A DNA stretch of 64,000 nucleotides from Flavobacteriales bacterium (GCA_016710015.1 JADJLR010000001.1:186001-250000), one strand, 5' to 3'. Counted from the stretch's first letter, positions 18,211-26,704 are shown. Translations and numbers: made by a program. The notes: generated by a model not told the origin, from the sequence alone.

Positions 18211-20049
18211 ATGCCTTCGAAGCCCATTCCTACTGCGCATCAGGACATCCACGCCGTACTGGAACGCGTGTGGGGCTATACGCAGTTTCGACCCAAGCAG
18301 GAAGAGATCATCCGTTCCGTTCTGGCTGGAAAGGACACCATGGCCTTGCTTCCCACCGGCGGAGGCAAAAGCATTTGCTTTCAGGTCCCAGCCTTGGCCA
18401 TGGGCCGCATGTGTTTAGTGATCTCGCCATTGATCGCCTTGATGAAGGATCAGGTGTCACGGCTCAAGAAGCAAGGTGTGGCTGCACGTGCCATTGTCTC
18501 CAGCATGCGGCCGGAAGAGATCGACAATGCATTGGAAAGTGCCGCTCTGGGGAAGTATGCGTTCCTGTACGTTTCGCCGGAACGGTTGGCCTCCGAACTC
18601 TTCAAGGCCCGGCTTCCACGTTTACCACTTGGTCTGATCGCCGTGGATGAAGCGCATTGCATTTCGCAATGGGGTTATGATTTCAGGCCGGCCTACTTGA
18701 ACATCGCGGAGGTGCGCATTGTACGCCCCGATGTTCCGGTGATCGCATTGACGGCATCCGCCACACCGCAGGTCGCTGCGGACATCATGCAGCGGTTGGC
18801 TTTCGCGAAGCCCACGTTGATCCGCGGATCATTCTACCGACCAGAACTCACTTTGTGGTTGAGCCGAAGCGAAGACAAGCAAGGGCGATCGCTGCGCATA
18901 CTCCACCATGTTCCGGGCACCGCGATCGTGTATGTGCGCGATCGGCGAAGCACCATCCGGATCGCGAACTTCTTGAGCCAGCATGGCATATCCGCTGCGG
19001 GTTATCACGCTGGCCTTCCACCCGAGGAGCGCGATAGGATCCAACAGGAATGGACCTCGGGACAAGTGCGGTGCATCGTTGCTACGAACGCATTCGGCAT
19101 GGGCATCGATAAGGCCGATGTGCGCGCCGTGGTCCATATGGAACCACCTGCTGATCTCGAGAGCTACTACCAGGAAGCCGGTCGTGCCGGTCGTGATGGC
19201 CGGTCGTCCTACGCCTTCTTGCTCACCGGGCCTGGTGATGTGGAACGCATGGAAGAGCGACTGCTCGCTTCATTCCCGGCTTTGGAACATGTACGCAAAG
19301 TGTATCAAGCATTCGCAAACCTGCATGGTATCGCTTTGGGTTCCGGCCTACTCCAAGCCTATGCAGTGGAACTCCAAGAACTGGTCACGCGCACCAAGTT
19401 GCCGCCGCTCACCATCACCCATTCACTCAAAGCGCTGGAATTGGACGGTAAACTCAGCCTATCCGATGGGCTCCGTACGCCATCGCGCGTGCTGATCCTT
19501 GCCGACCAGCGCGTGGTGTATGGGATCCGGTTGAACGACACGCGCCTAGGGCCGGTCATGGAAACGCTGCTTCGGATGTACGGAGGCTTGTATGAAGAAC
19601 CCGTAGTGATCGATGAACATCGCATGGCACGTGCGATGGAATGGCAGGCGAGCACGGTGATCTCCCGATTGAAAGAATTGGATCGACAGAAGGTCATTGC
19701 CTATCGACAACGAAGTGATTCGCCGACCGCCACGCTATTACTTCCGCGGCTGGATGCCAGCCGACTCACCTTGGACCCGGCCGCACTCGCCACCCGCAAG
19801 CAACGTGCAACAGAACGCATGGCCGCGATGATCGGATACATGGAAGGAACAACGCTGTGCCGGGCGAAGCGCCTGATCCACTACTTCGGAGAGGAGCATG
19901 CCGAAGATTGCGGGATCTGCGACATCTGCCAAGCGCGTGTTGCTTCGAACCTGTACACCGTGGCAAAGCCATTGATCAGCGTAACGGCCGATGTGGATAT
20001 TCGCCGATGGAACTCGGATGAGGAGGAGGACAACCAGAGCGGGACATGA
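18211..20049 (+). CDS. recQ: ATP-dependent DNA helicase, RecQ family
   Basis: 3'-5' DNA helicase for recombination and fork repair. 612 residues from the ATG at 18211 (MPSKPIPTAHQDIH). Motifs in order: FRPKQEEII; Walker A LLPTGGGKS (about 50); DEAHCISQWGYDFRP (DEAH box with the RecQ aromatic-rich loop); TASATPQV; ATNAFGMGIDKADVR; EAGRAGRDG. About 200 residues separate the helicase core from a C-terminal four-Cys cluster (C-x24-C-x2-C-x2-C, about 560-590). In canonical RecQ the zinc module follows the core directly and an HRDC domain ends the protein; here no HRDC is seen. From memory this shorter layout is common in Bacteroidota. It overlaps the next gene by 4 bp. Confidence 0.93.
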   Translation: MPSKPIPTAHQDIHAVLERVWGYTQFRPKQEEIIRSVLAGKDTMALLPTGGGKSICFQVPALAMGRMCLVISPLIALMKDQVSRLKKQGVAARAIVSSMRPEEIDNALESAALGKYAFLYVSPERLASELFKARLPRLPLGLIAVDEAHCISQWGYDFRPAYLNIAEVRIVRPDVPVIALTASATPQVAADIMQRLAFAKPTLIRGSFYRPELTLWLSRSEDKQGRSLRILHHVPGTAIVYVRDRRSTIRIANFLSQHGISAAGYHAGLPPEERDRIQQEWTSGQVRCIVATNAFGMGIDKADVRAVVHMEPPADLESYYQEAGRAGRDGRSSYAFLLTGPGDVERMEERLLASFPALEHVRKVYQAFANLHGIALGSGLLQAYAVELQELVTRTKLPPLTITHSLKALELDGKLSLSDGLRTPSRVLILADQRVVYGIRLNDTRLGPVMETLLRMYGGLYEEPVVIDEHRMARAMEWQASTVISRLKELDRQKVIAYRQRSDSPTATLLLPRLDASRLTLDPAALATRKQRATERMAAMIGYMEGTTLCRAKRLIHYFGEEHAEDCGICDICQARVASNLYTVAKPLISVTADVDIRRWNSDEEEDNQSGT

Positions 20050-20627
20050 AATTGAAGCCTTCGTTCTACCAGGAGTTCGATGCACTCGCTGCTGCGCAAC
20101 ACCTATTGGGCAAGGTCCTGGTGGCACAAGATGACGATGGGCGGTCCGCCGGGATCATCGCAGAAACGGAAGCATACATGGGGAGAGGCGACCGGGCATC
20201 ACACGCATACGGTGGAAAGCGCACCCAACGTAACGCCAGCATGTACCGGAACGGTGGCATCGCTTACGTGTATTTGTGCTACGGCATCCATCACCTTTTC
20301 AATGTGGTGGTCCGCGAGATCGATGAGCCACAGGCCGTGTTGATCCGCGCCGTGATCCCGAGGGACGGTGTTGCAAGAATGAACACACGACGCAACGGAA
20401 GAAGTACGACCAACGGCCCCGGCACACTAACACAAGCGTTGGGCATCACCACTGCGGACAACGGAACGGACTTGAATGGTCAACGCATCTGGATCGAGGA
20501 TCGCGGCATCTGGATCCCCGATGAAGCGGTGACCACCGGTCCTCGGATCGGTGTGGAATACGCCGGATCCGATGCTTTGTTGCCATACCGCTTCCGGTTC
20601 GCACCTTCGCACCTTCAAGGAAAATGA
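20046..20627 (+). CDS. DNA-3-methyladenine glycosylase (AAG/MPG family)
   Basis: 193-residue base-excision repair glycosylase that removes alkylated purines. Family motifs: LLGKVLV near the N-terminus, the catalytic-site stretch AETEAYMGRGDRASHAYGG, RNASMYRNGGIAYVYLCYGIH, VLIRAVIPRDG and TNGPGTLTQALGI. It overlaps recQ by 4 bp (ATGA) and fmt by 4 bp (ATGA), so the three genes form a translationally coupled operon of DNA repair and translation initiation functions. Confidence 0.93.
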   Translation: MKLKPSFYQEFDALAAAQHLLGKVLVAQDDDGRSAGIIAETEAYMGRGDRASHAYGGKRTQRNASMYRNGGIAYVYLCYGIHHLFNVVVREIDEPQAVLIRAVIPRDGVARMNTRRNGRSTTNGPGTLTQALGITTADNGTDLNGQRIWIEDRGIWIPDEAVTTGPRIGVEYAGSDALLPYRFRFAPSHLQGK

Positions 20628-21580
20628 GCAAGCAAGGGATCGTCTTCATGGGCACTCCGGAATTCGCGGTGGCCACGCTGAATGCACTGATCGATGGCGG
20701 ACACGATGTGCGCGCAGTGGTCACGGCACCGGACCGACCGGCCGGGCGAGGCAGACAGTTGAAGGCCTCGGCGGTGAAGGAAAGGGCGCTGGAGTTGGGT
20801 CTACGCATCCTTCAGCCGGAACGATTGAAAGCACCGGAATTCTTGGCCGAACTGGATGCACTCGATGCTGCTTTGTACGTGGTGGTCGCCTTCCGCATGT
20901 TGCCGGAAGTGGTCTGGACGAAACCGACCTTGGGAACGGTGAACTTGCATGGATCATTACTTCCCGCATATCGCGGAGCCGCACCGATCAATTGGGCGGT
21001 GATGAATGGCGAATCGCGCACAGGTGTCACCACCTTTTTGATCCAGCACACCATCGATACCGGTGATGTGTTGTTGCAAGAAACCACCCCGATCGGTCCG
21101 GATGAAACGGCCGGTGACCTTCACGACCGGTTGATGGCGATCGGCGCGAAGCTGATGGTTCGGACCGTGGATGGATTGTTCACCGGCACCTTGACCGGAA
21201 CACCGCAGGACTTCGACTCCAACGCACCGCCACCATCCGCTCCGAAACTCGACACGACCAATACGCGGATCCGTTTCGACCGACCCTTACAAGCCGTACA
21301 CGATCAGGTGCGAGGCCTATCCCCATACCCTGGAGCATGGTGCAAATGGACCGACCCAACGGGCACCAACTTGCACTGCAAACTCTTGCGAAGCACCGCT
21401 ACCACTGGGCCTGCAGCGGGTAGCCCGGGAACCATCCACCTGCGGGGCGAACAGCTCACCGTGTCCTGCTCGGATGGGGAACTGCGGATCCTGGACCTTC
21501 AACTGGAAGGTCGCAAGCGCATGTCCACCAACGATTTCCTTCGCGGTTCACGCAACGTGGAAGGCACCGTGCTAACCTGA
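20624..21580 (+). CDS. fmt: methionyl-tRNA formyltransferase
   Basis: Formylates initiator Met-tRNA using 10-formyltetrahydrofolate. 318 residues, the normal Fmt length. N-terminal formyltransferase domain (about 1-190) with FMGTPEFAVATLNAL, the folate-site stretch VNLHGSLLPAYRGAAPINWA (Asn and His catalytic), and TGVTTFLIQHTIDTGDVLLQ. C-terminal domain from about 210 with the RGLSPYPGAW motif. Start overlaps the glycosylase stop (ATGA). Confidence 0.96.
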   Translation: MSKQGIVFMGTPEFAVATLNALIDGGHDVRAVVTAPDRPAGRGRQLKASAVKERALELGLRILQPERLKAPEFLAELDALDAALYVVVAFRMLPEVVWTKPTLGTVNLHGSLLPAYRGAAPINWAVMNGESRTGVTTFLIQHTIDTGDVLLQETTPIGPDETAGDLHDRLMAIGAKLMVRTVDGLFTGTLTGTPQDFDSNAPPPSAPKLDTTNTRIRFDRPLQAVHDQVRGLSPYPGAWCKWTDPTGTNLHCKLLRSTATTGPAAGSPGTIHLRGEQLTVSCSDGELRILDLQLEGRKRMSTNDFLRGSRNVEGTVLT

Positions 21581-21836
21581 TGGCCACTTGTGAACGACCG
21601 CTCGGAGCGATCGAGGAATGGTGCCGATCTTCCCGTTGATTCAACGGCTTGGAATTGGAATCGTGAGGCTTTCGCAAACCCTTGCTGGGGGCGGGATACA
21701 GGCGTACTTATCAACAAACCCCCTTTGTTTTCAACATTTTCCGGACATCCGGCCGGAAACCGTTGACAGACGCGGTTCCTAGGGTACATTTGCTCCTGAG
21801 TTCACAAAAACAAACCAACTCAAACACATCAACACC
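21581..21836 (+). promoter_or_regulatory. HU gene leader with Bacteroidota promoter
   Basis: The 256-bp gap between fmt and HU holds a textbook promoter: TTG at 21763-21765 (within TTGAC), a 19-bp spacer, and TACATTTG at 21785-21792, about 45 bp before the HU start. It is the best -33/-7 pair in the window. Nothing else was recognised between 21581 and 21760. Confidence 0.65.
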
Positions 21837-22115
21837 ATGGGCTTGAACAAAGCAGAATTGATCGAATCGATCGCCGCAGACGCAAAGATCTCGAAGGCTG
21901 ATGCAAAGCGTGCATTGGATGCATTCGTGACCAGCACCACCAAGGCGCTGAAGAAAGGTGAGCGCGTTGCCCTCGTTGGCTTCGGCACCTTCTCCATCAC
22001 CAAGCGTGCTGCTCGCAAAGGCCGCAACCCACAAACGGGTAAGGAGATCAAGATCGCTGCCAAGAAGGTAGTGAAGTTCAAGGCTGGCGCAGACCTCTCC
22101 TCAAAGGTGAAGTAA
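21837..22115 (+). CDS. HU family DNA-binding protein
   Basis: 92-residue nucleoid protein that bends and compacts DNA. It has the HU/IHF signature: GLNKAELIESIAADAKISKADAKRA at the N-terminus, then GERVALVGFGTFSITKRAARKGRNPQTG (the DNA-binding arm with the conserved RNPQTG) and the C-terminal Lys-rich helix. Flanked by its own promoter and a strong terminator, so it is monocistronic and probably highly expressed. Confidence 0.96.
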   Translation: MGLNKAELIESIAADAKISKADAKRALDAFVTSTTKALKKGERVALVGFGTFSITKRAARKGRNPQTGKEIKIAAKKVVKFKAGADLSSKVK

Positions 22116-22133
22116 GCGACGACCGCTCTACTG

Positions 22134-22169
22134 GAAAGTCCCCTGCCGAAAGCGGGGGACTTTCTTTTT
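22134..22169 (+). terminator. intrinsic terminator after HU gene
   Basis: GAAAGTCCCC pairs with GGGGACTTTC (10 bp) around a small inner hairpin, followed by TTTTTC. It lies 19 bp after the HU stop. Confidence 0.9.
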
Positions 22170-22196
22170 CAGGATACAGGTGAAGACCTTTGCACG

Positions 22197-22901
22197 ATGA
22201 CCGATCACGAACTCTACGAACGGCTTGCCCCGTTCATTTCACCGAACAAGCAGGAGCTCTTCGATCGAATTGCGCCGATGCGTTCCCGACATGTAACGGT
22301 GGTCTTGGAGGATATCTATCAGTCCCAGAATGCAAGCGCGGTGGTGCGCACCAGTGATCTGGTCGGTATCCAGGACATCCACGTCATCGAGAACAAGAAC
22401 GCGTACCAACTGAATCCGGATGTCACCTTGGGTTCTTCGAAATGGGTGGACATCCATCGGTACCGAACCCATGACGACAATACGGCGGCTTGCGTGCAAG
22501 CCCTTCGTGCCAAAGGCTATCGCATCGTCGCCACCTCACCGCGCAGCAAGGACATCACTCCCGACACCATCGAACTGGATCGACCTCTCGCCTTTTGTTT
22601 CGGAACCGAATTGACCGGATTGAGTCCTGCATTGATGGATGCTGCTGACATCCACTTGCGCATTCCGATGCACGGATTCACCGAGAGCTACAACATCTCC
22701 GCATCAGCGGCCATCGTCTTGTACACCGTGATGCAGCGGTTGCGGGCGAGTGAAGTACCGTACACCTTACCTACCGACGAACGAACGGCCTTGAAACTTG
22801 CATGGGCACGAAAGGTGGTACACAGCGCGGCCCATTTGGAAGAGCGTTTCCGTCGCGAGCAGGCCGATGATCGGACGACGAACGGATCGGATATGAAGTG
22901 A
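22197..22901 (+). CDS. trmH: TrmH/SpoU family tRNA 2'-O-methyltransferase
   Basis: 234-residue SPOUT methyltransferase, likely forming 2'-O-methylguanosine 18 in tRNAs. The three family motifs are visible: SQNASAVVRTSDLVGIQDIHV (motif 1 with the catalytic Asn/Arg), LAFCFGTELTGLSP (motif 2), and RIPMHGFTESYNISASAAIVL (motif 3, part of the SAM-binding knot). The N-terminal extension and length fit TrmH. It starts 28 bp after the HU terminator. Confidence 0.88.
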   Translation: MTDHELYERLAPFISPNKQELFDRIAPMRSRHVTVVLEDIYQSQNASAVVRTSDLVGIQDIHVIENKNAYQLNPDVTLGSSKWVDIHRYRTHDDNTAACVQALRAKGYRIVATSPRSKDITPDTIELDRPLAFCFGTELTGLSPALMDAADIHLRIPMHGFTESYNISASAAIVLYTVMQRLRASEVPYTLPTDERTALKLAWARKVVHSAAHLEERFRREQADDRTTNGSDMK

Positions 22902-23034
22902 TCGGTTGTTGATCGAACCGTTGAAGTCGAACCCTCGTGCTGGGCGAATACCGTTGAAAGTGCGACGTGGTTATTGACAAATACAGGTTGAGAATTGGAA
23001 CATGACCTTAGGATCCTGCGTATAGCACCCCCGA

Positions 23035-23042
23035 TACATTTG
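23035..23042 (+). promoter_or_regulatory. -7 box of the bTHX-like gene
   Basis: TACATTTG, a perfect Bacteroidota -7 box, 25 bp before the ATG at 23067. It makes that ATG more likely than the upstream in-frame one at 22995. No good -33 element at the usual spacing. Confidence 0.5.
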
Positions 23043-23066
23043 ACCAAACCCTTAACGATCCATACA

Positions 23067-23321
23067 ATGGGAAAAGGTGACAAGAAGACGAAGAAAGGCA
23101 AGCGTACCGCCGGAAGCACTGGTAAGTCGCGCCCTGCCAAGCGGAATTCACGTGTAGCTGCAGCCAAGAAGGCTGGCGCAAAGAAGGCTGCACCGAAGAA
23201 GGCCGCTAAGAAAGCAGCACCGAAGAAAGCTGCTGCTAAGAAGGTCGCTGCCAAGAAGACGACTGCTAAGAAGGCGGCTCCGAAGAAGGCGGCGAAGAAG
23301 GCTGCTGCCAAGAAGAAGTAG
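23067..23321 (+). CDS. bTHX-like 30S ribosomal protein with histone-H1-like Lys/Ala tail
   Basis: 84 residues from the ATG at 23067. Residues 1-23 (MGKGDKKTKKGKRTAGSTGK, then SRP) follow the bTHX pattern MGKGD-x2-T-x2-GK-x3-G-x2-GK-x-RP, the tiny 30S protein known from Thermus and Bacteroidota. About 55 residues of Lys/Ala/Pro repeats (KKAAPKKAAKKAA type) follow, as in bacterial histone-H1-like proteins. The N-terminus suggests binding in the 30S head; the tail would bind nucleic acid non-specifically. A general histone-like DNA-binding protein is the alternative, but the first 23 residues favour bTHX. Confidence 0.75.
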   Translation: MGKGDKKTKKGKRTAGSTGKSRPAKRNSRVAAAKKAGAKKAAPKKAAKKAAPKKAAAKKVAAKKTTAKKAAPKKAAKKAAAKKK

Positions 23322-23343
23322 TCTTCCCCTGACCACAGATGCA

Positions 23344-23369
23344 AAGACCCTGGCTCACGCCGGGGTCTT
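23344..23369. terminator. terminator between the bTHX-like gene and pdxH
   Basis: AAGACCCTGGC, loop TCAC, GCCGGGGTCTT: an 11-bp stem with one wobble pair, between convergent genes. It lies 22 bp after the bTHX-like stop and 27 bp from the pdxH stop. Confidence 0.75.
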
Positions 23370-23396
23370 CTGCGTTCAGCTGGTTCTTACCCAGGA

Positions 23397-24035
23397 TCAA
23401 GGTTGCAATCGAACACGACCCCACGAACCATCCGCGAAATGTTCGAACGCGATACGGTCGTGCAACCGATTGGGACGTCCTTGCCAGAACTCAATGCGTT
23501 GGGCCCTTACACGGTAACCACCCCAATGTAAAGGGCGAGGCACATCACCATCCGCGAAGCGTTCCTTCCACCGTTCGAAGCGTTCTTCCAGTTGCTGCCG
23601 CCCTTCCACCGCGCGACTCTGGTCACTGGCCCAAGCGGCAACGCGATTTTCCAGTGGACGTGAATTGAAATAGGCATCGGATTCCGGAGCCGGAAGCATC
23701 TCCACCTTCCCCTCGATGCGCACCTGACGTTCCGTTTCTGCCCAGTAGAAGTTGAGTGCAGCGCGCGGATCACGTTCCAGATCCATGGCCTTACGGCTGT
23801 TGTAATTGCTGAAGAACTGGAACCCATCTGCGTCGAACGAACGCAGCAACACCACCCTGCAACTGATGGTCAGGCTTCCTACCGTGGCCAAGGTCATGGC
23901 ATGCGGTTCCGCGACCCCGGCATCCTGGGCTTGGCGGAACCAAGTGCCGAACAGGGCAATGGGATCCATACCTGCTTGCTCTTCGGTCAGGGTCATTTTA
24001 GAGTAATCGATCCGGTCGGTCTTGAGCTTATCCAT
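23397..24035 (-). CDS. pdxH: pyridoxamine 5'-phosphate oxidase
   Basis: FMN enzyme that oxidises pyridoxine/pyridoxamine 5'-phosphate to PLP. 212 residues of canonical form: N-terminal RIDYSKMTLTEEQAGMDPIALFGTWF, the FMN-site segments RVVLLR, NYNSRKAMDL and ETERQVRIEG, then YFNSRP, RPLHWGGYRV and the C-terminal EFWQGRPNRLHDR with the PLP-contacting Arg and His. A second, divergent copy lies at 41857-42450; this one keeps more of the canonical motifs. Confidence 0.96.
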   Translation of the reverse strand: MDKLKTDRIDYSKMTLTEEQAGMDPIALFGTWFRQAQDAGVAEPHAMTLATVGSLTISCRVVLLRSFDADGFQFFSNYNSRKAMDLERDPRAALNFYWAETERQVRIEGKVEMLPAPESDAYFNSRPLENRVAAWASDQSRAVEGRQQLEERFERWKERFADGDVPRPLHWGGYRVRAQRIEFWQGRPNRLHDRIAFEHFADGSWGRVRLQP

Positions 24036-24141
24036 TGTTCATTGATCGTGCTCGGCGAAGGTATCCATCGGTGCCTTTCCAGCCTCCGTTGTTCGGATGT
24101 GTTTGCACGGTTCGGTCCGTGGGGGTTACTTTCCGATCGCA

Positions 24142-24729
24142 ATGCCCGGCCAATTCCTCGATCTCGACCCCGATAATCAACACGCACCCGCACGCGGACA
24201 TTTGCTGGTGAGCGAACCGTACTTGACCGATCCGTACTTCCGTAGGACCGTGGTGCTCTTGTGTGAACACAACGAGGAGGGTTCCTTCGGCTTCGTACTG
24301 AACCGACACATGGACCTCGCCGTGAACGACCTGATGGAGAACATGCCCCCGATCGGATCGCAAGTGGGCATCGGCGGTCCTGTGGAAAGTGGTTCGTTAT
24401 TCTACATACACACTTTAGGCCAACGGATCGAAGGCAGCCAAGAGGTGGTGGACGGTGTCTTCATGGGAGGCGATTACGACCAGTTGCGCGGTGTGCTGGA
24501 AGCCGACGCAAGACTCACGCGTCACGTTCGGTTCTTCGTCGGCTACTCCGGCTGGAGCAAAGACCAGTTGGAAATGGAACTCAGTGAGAAATCTTGGCTG
24601 GTGGCACGGGGTAGCAAGGAGCGGATCATGGACATCAAGAATTCCGATCTCTGGGGAACCACGTTGCGCGGTATGGGTCGCAGCTTCGCTCCGTTGGCCA
24701 ACTTCCCGGAGGACCCTTCGCTCAACTGA
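24142..24729 (+). CDS. YqgE/AlgH family protein (UPF0301)
   Basis: 195 residues from the ATG at 24142 (MPGQFLDLDP). Family features: GHLLVSEPYLTDPYFRRTVVLLCEH, GFVLNR near the N-terminus, GGPVESGSLFYIH, and FFVGYSGWSKDQLEMEL, WLVA in the second half. The molecular function of the family is not settled; it is linked to transcriptional regulation in Pseudomonas (AlgH). Its last 8 bp overlap the end of the convergent aminotransferase gene. Confidence 0.93.
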   Translation: MPGQFLDLDPDNQHAPARGHLLVSEPYLTDPYFRRTVVLLCEHNEEGSFGFVLNRHMDLAVNDLMENMPPIGSQVGIGGPVESGSLFYIHTLGQRIEGSQEVVDGVFMGGDYDQLRGVLEADARLTRHVRFFVGYSGWSKDQLEMELSEKSWLVARGSKERIMDIKNSDLWGTTLRGMGRSFAPLANFPEDPSLN

Positions 24730-25564
24730 CCGTTGCCTCCCGAAGCAGTTCCGTGAGCAACCCGGACAAGCGGTGCGCATAGCGTTTGGTCCGATAGGTA
24801 CCCACCCATTGCAGACCCGCAACGGCGTTCGTGAAGAACAATTCATCTGCGGCCAACAGGTTCTGCGGATTCAAGGCGCATTCATACACCTTCACACCGT
24901 TCGCAATGGCCAAGTTGATCACCTGCGCGCGCATTACACCGCCCACACATCCATCGGCCAAAGAAGGCGTATAGAGCACACCGTTGCTCACGATGAACAA
25001 ATTCCCGGAACTGCTCTCGATGATGTTGCCGCGTTCATTCTGCAACAAGCAATCATCCAAGCCGCGTTGTTGGCTCCAAAGCGAGGCCATGATGTAGTAC
25101 TGGCAATTCAACGTCTTGTGGCGTGCCAGATCATTGATCGGCTTGCGCATCTCCGGCCAGATGTCCACCATGAGGCCGTGTTCATTCAGCGTATAGGTCG
25201 GTTCGATAAGTGGATTCAACTCAATGGTGAACCCCCCCTTATTGCTCGCCGGTCGGTAATGCCCGCCGCCGGTACGGAAGAGGGTGAAGCGACAACGCGC
25301 ATTCACATGACCCGTGCGCTGCACGAGTTCCACGATGTACCGCTCGAAACTGGTGCGATCCAATCCTTCCGGGAGTTCGATCCGCAAGAGTTCGGCCCCG
25401 GAGGTCAACCTGGCCCAGTGCGGATCCAAGAAGCGCGGTTTCCCATTCACCACGCGCATGCTCTCGAACGATCCGTCGCCGTAATGGAAGGCGCGGTTGT
25501 CCAGTGTGATCACCGGCTTATCGCCATGCACCACTTCGCCATTGATGTTGACCAGGTCCTTCAT
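24722..25564 (-). CDS. class IV aminotransferase / aminodeoxychorismate lyase-like
   Basis: 280-residue fold-type IV PLP enzyme. Features: RAFHYGDGSFESMRV (substrate gate), the catalytic Lys in LARHKTLNCQYYI, QNERGNIIESSSGNLFI (PLP phosphate region), and VGGVMRAQVINLA. The size and the ARHKTLN motif fit PabC (4-amino-4-deoxychorismate lyase, folate synthesis) or a D-amino-acid/branched-chain transaminase; sequence alone does not decide. Because ilvE is present separately at 17059-18129, PabC is my preferred reading. The stop overlaps YqgE; the start overlaps the upstream HAD phosphatase stop by 4 bp. Confidence 0.82.
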   Translation of the reverse strand: MKDLVNINGEVVHGDKPVITLDNRAFHYGDGSFESMRVVNGKPRFLDPHWARLTSGAELLRIELPEGLDRTSFERYIVELVQRTGHVNARCRFTLFRTGGGHYRPASNKGGFTIELNPLIEPTYTLNEHGLMVDIWPEMRKPINDLARHKTLNCQYYIMASLWSQQRGLDDCLLQNERGNIIESSSGNLFIVSNGVLYTPSLADGCVGGVMRAQVINLAIANGVKVYECALNPQNLLAADELFFTNAVAGLQWVGTYRTKRYAHRLSGLLTELLREATVS

Positions 25565-26055
25565 GGGATCAGGCCATGTGTTCGAAGGGTTTCCAGCAGG
25601 GAGGCATTGGGTGCTACAAGGATACCACGGACACCGGCACGCGTTGCAGCTTCCACATCCCGATCACGATCGCCGATCATCAGGGACGATGCGGGGTCCA
25701 TGCCGTGTCTCGCCATTGCGCGTTCCAGTAACAAGGAACCCGGCTTGCGGCATAGGCACTTTCCCACCGAGGGATGATGAGGACAGTAAAGGACATCGGC
25801 CACGGCGGTGTCCTGATCGCGGAGCATGTCGCCAAGGTAGCGATGCATTCGCTCCACTTCCGCACGATCGTACAAACCCAGATCGATCCCGCTTTGGTTG
25901 GTGATCACCACCACGACCCAACCGGCACGCACGGCCGCTGCGATGGCTTGGGGCACGTCCGGCAATACTTCGAAATCCGCGAGCCGGACCGTATGCGCAC
26001 CGCGTTCGCGATTGATCACTCCATCACGATCCAAGAAGAGGCCCTTCTTCTTCAT
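25561..26055 (-). CDS. HAD-IIIA phosphatase, GmhB/histidinol-phosphatase type
   Basis: 164 residues. Motif I is LFLDRDGVIN (nucleophile and acid Asp), motif II ITNQSG, then the zinc loop CPHHP-x4-CLCRKP (C-x-H with C-x-C), and motif III/IV SLMIGDRDRDVEAA. This pattern matches D-glycero-D-manno-heptose 1,7-bisphosphate 7-phosphatase (LPS core heptose) and the related histidinol-phosphatase domain. No other heptose or histidine gene is nearby. Overlaps by 4 bp with both the downstream aminotransferase gene and the upstream rhomboid gene. Confidence 0.82.
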   Translation of the reverse strand: MKKKGLFLDRDGVINRERGAHTVRLADFEVLPDVPQAIAAAVRAGWVVVVITNQSGIDLGLYDRAEVERMHRYLGDMLRDQDTAVADVLYCPHHPSVGKCLCRKPGSLLLERAMARHGMDPASSLMIGDRDRDVEAATRAGVRGILVAPNASLLETLRTHGLIP

Positions 26056-26657
26056 AGGCCGAGCGATGCGCCGATGGCGCGCAAGTTGAAGAAGAGCGCA
26101 GGTTGCAGCGCGAGGAGGAAGACCACACCGAATACCGCGCCGTAGAAGTGGGCATCGTGTGCGATGTTGTCACCGCCGCGCTTATCCATGGCATAGGAGT
26201 AGATCAGGTAGAGGATCCCGAACAACCAAGCGGGAATATCCGGAATGAACAGGACCGAAATGGAAAGCGTCGGCATCAGGATGATCTGGGCGAAGAGGAC
26301 CGCCGAGACCGCACCACTAGCACCCACGGAACCATATCCGGGATCCAAGCGATGCTTCGCCATACCAGGCAAGGTGGCGAAGAGGACCCCGCCGAGGTAT
26401 AAGGTAGGATAGACCAACTGCACCGGCAAAGGAGAAACGAACACCAGGGTCTGCTCCACGTTACGGCCGAAGACGTAGAGCACTAACATGTTCACGAACA
26501 AATGTCCCCAGTCCGCGTGTACGAATGCATGGGTGATGAGCCGATACCACTCGTTGTTCGCGTGTACCGCGTAAGGGCGGAACATCAAGGATCCGAAGAG
26601 CGCGCGCTGTTGAAGCGCCGCAATGGAGACCAAGGTGGTCAACACCACCAGGATCAA
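26052..26657 (-). CDS. rhomboid intramembrane serine protease
   Basis: 201-residue polytopic protein of the rhomboid family, about six hydrophobic segments. The catalytic Ser is S114 in GASG (112-115) and the catalytic His is H170 in HDAHFYG. The L1-loop motif ENEWYR/THAFVHADWGHLFVNM is present (NEWYRLITHAFVH). The family cleaves transmembrane helices within the membrane; the substrate here is unknown. It heads a leftward coupled operon with the HAD phosphatase and the class IV aminotransferase. Confidence 0.92.
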   Translation of the reverse strand: MILVVLTTLVSIAALQQRALFGSLMFRPYAVHANNEWYRLITHAFVHADWGHLFVNMLVLYVFGRNVEQTLVFVSPLPVQLVYPTLYLGGVLFATLPGMAKHRLDPGYGSVGASGAVSAVLFAQIILMPTLSISVLFIPDIPAWLFGILYLIYSYAMDKRGGDNIAHDAHFYGAVFGVVFLLALQPALFFNLRAIGASLGL

Positions 26658-26704
26658 CGTGATCGGAGCTTCAAGGAGGGTTTCGATGCGCCGAAGATAC
26701 CGGA

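Noticed and set aside
22688..23344. Long leftward frame opposite the bTHX-like gene (Ala/Phe-rich)
   Set aside because: Antisense of a Lys/Ala repeat; low-complexity shadow.
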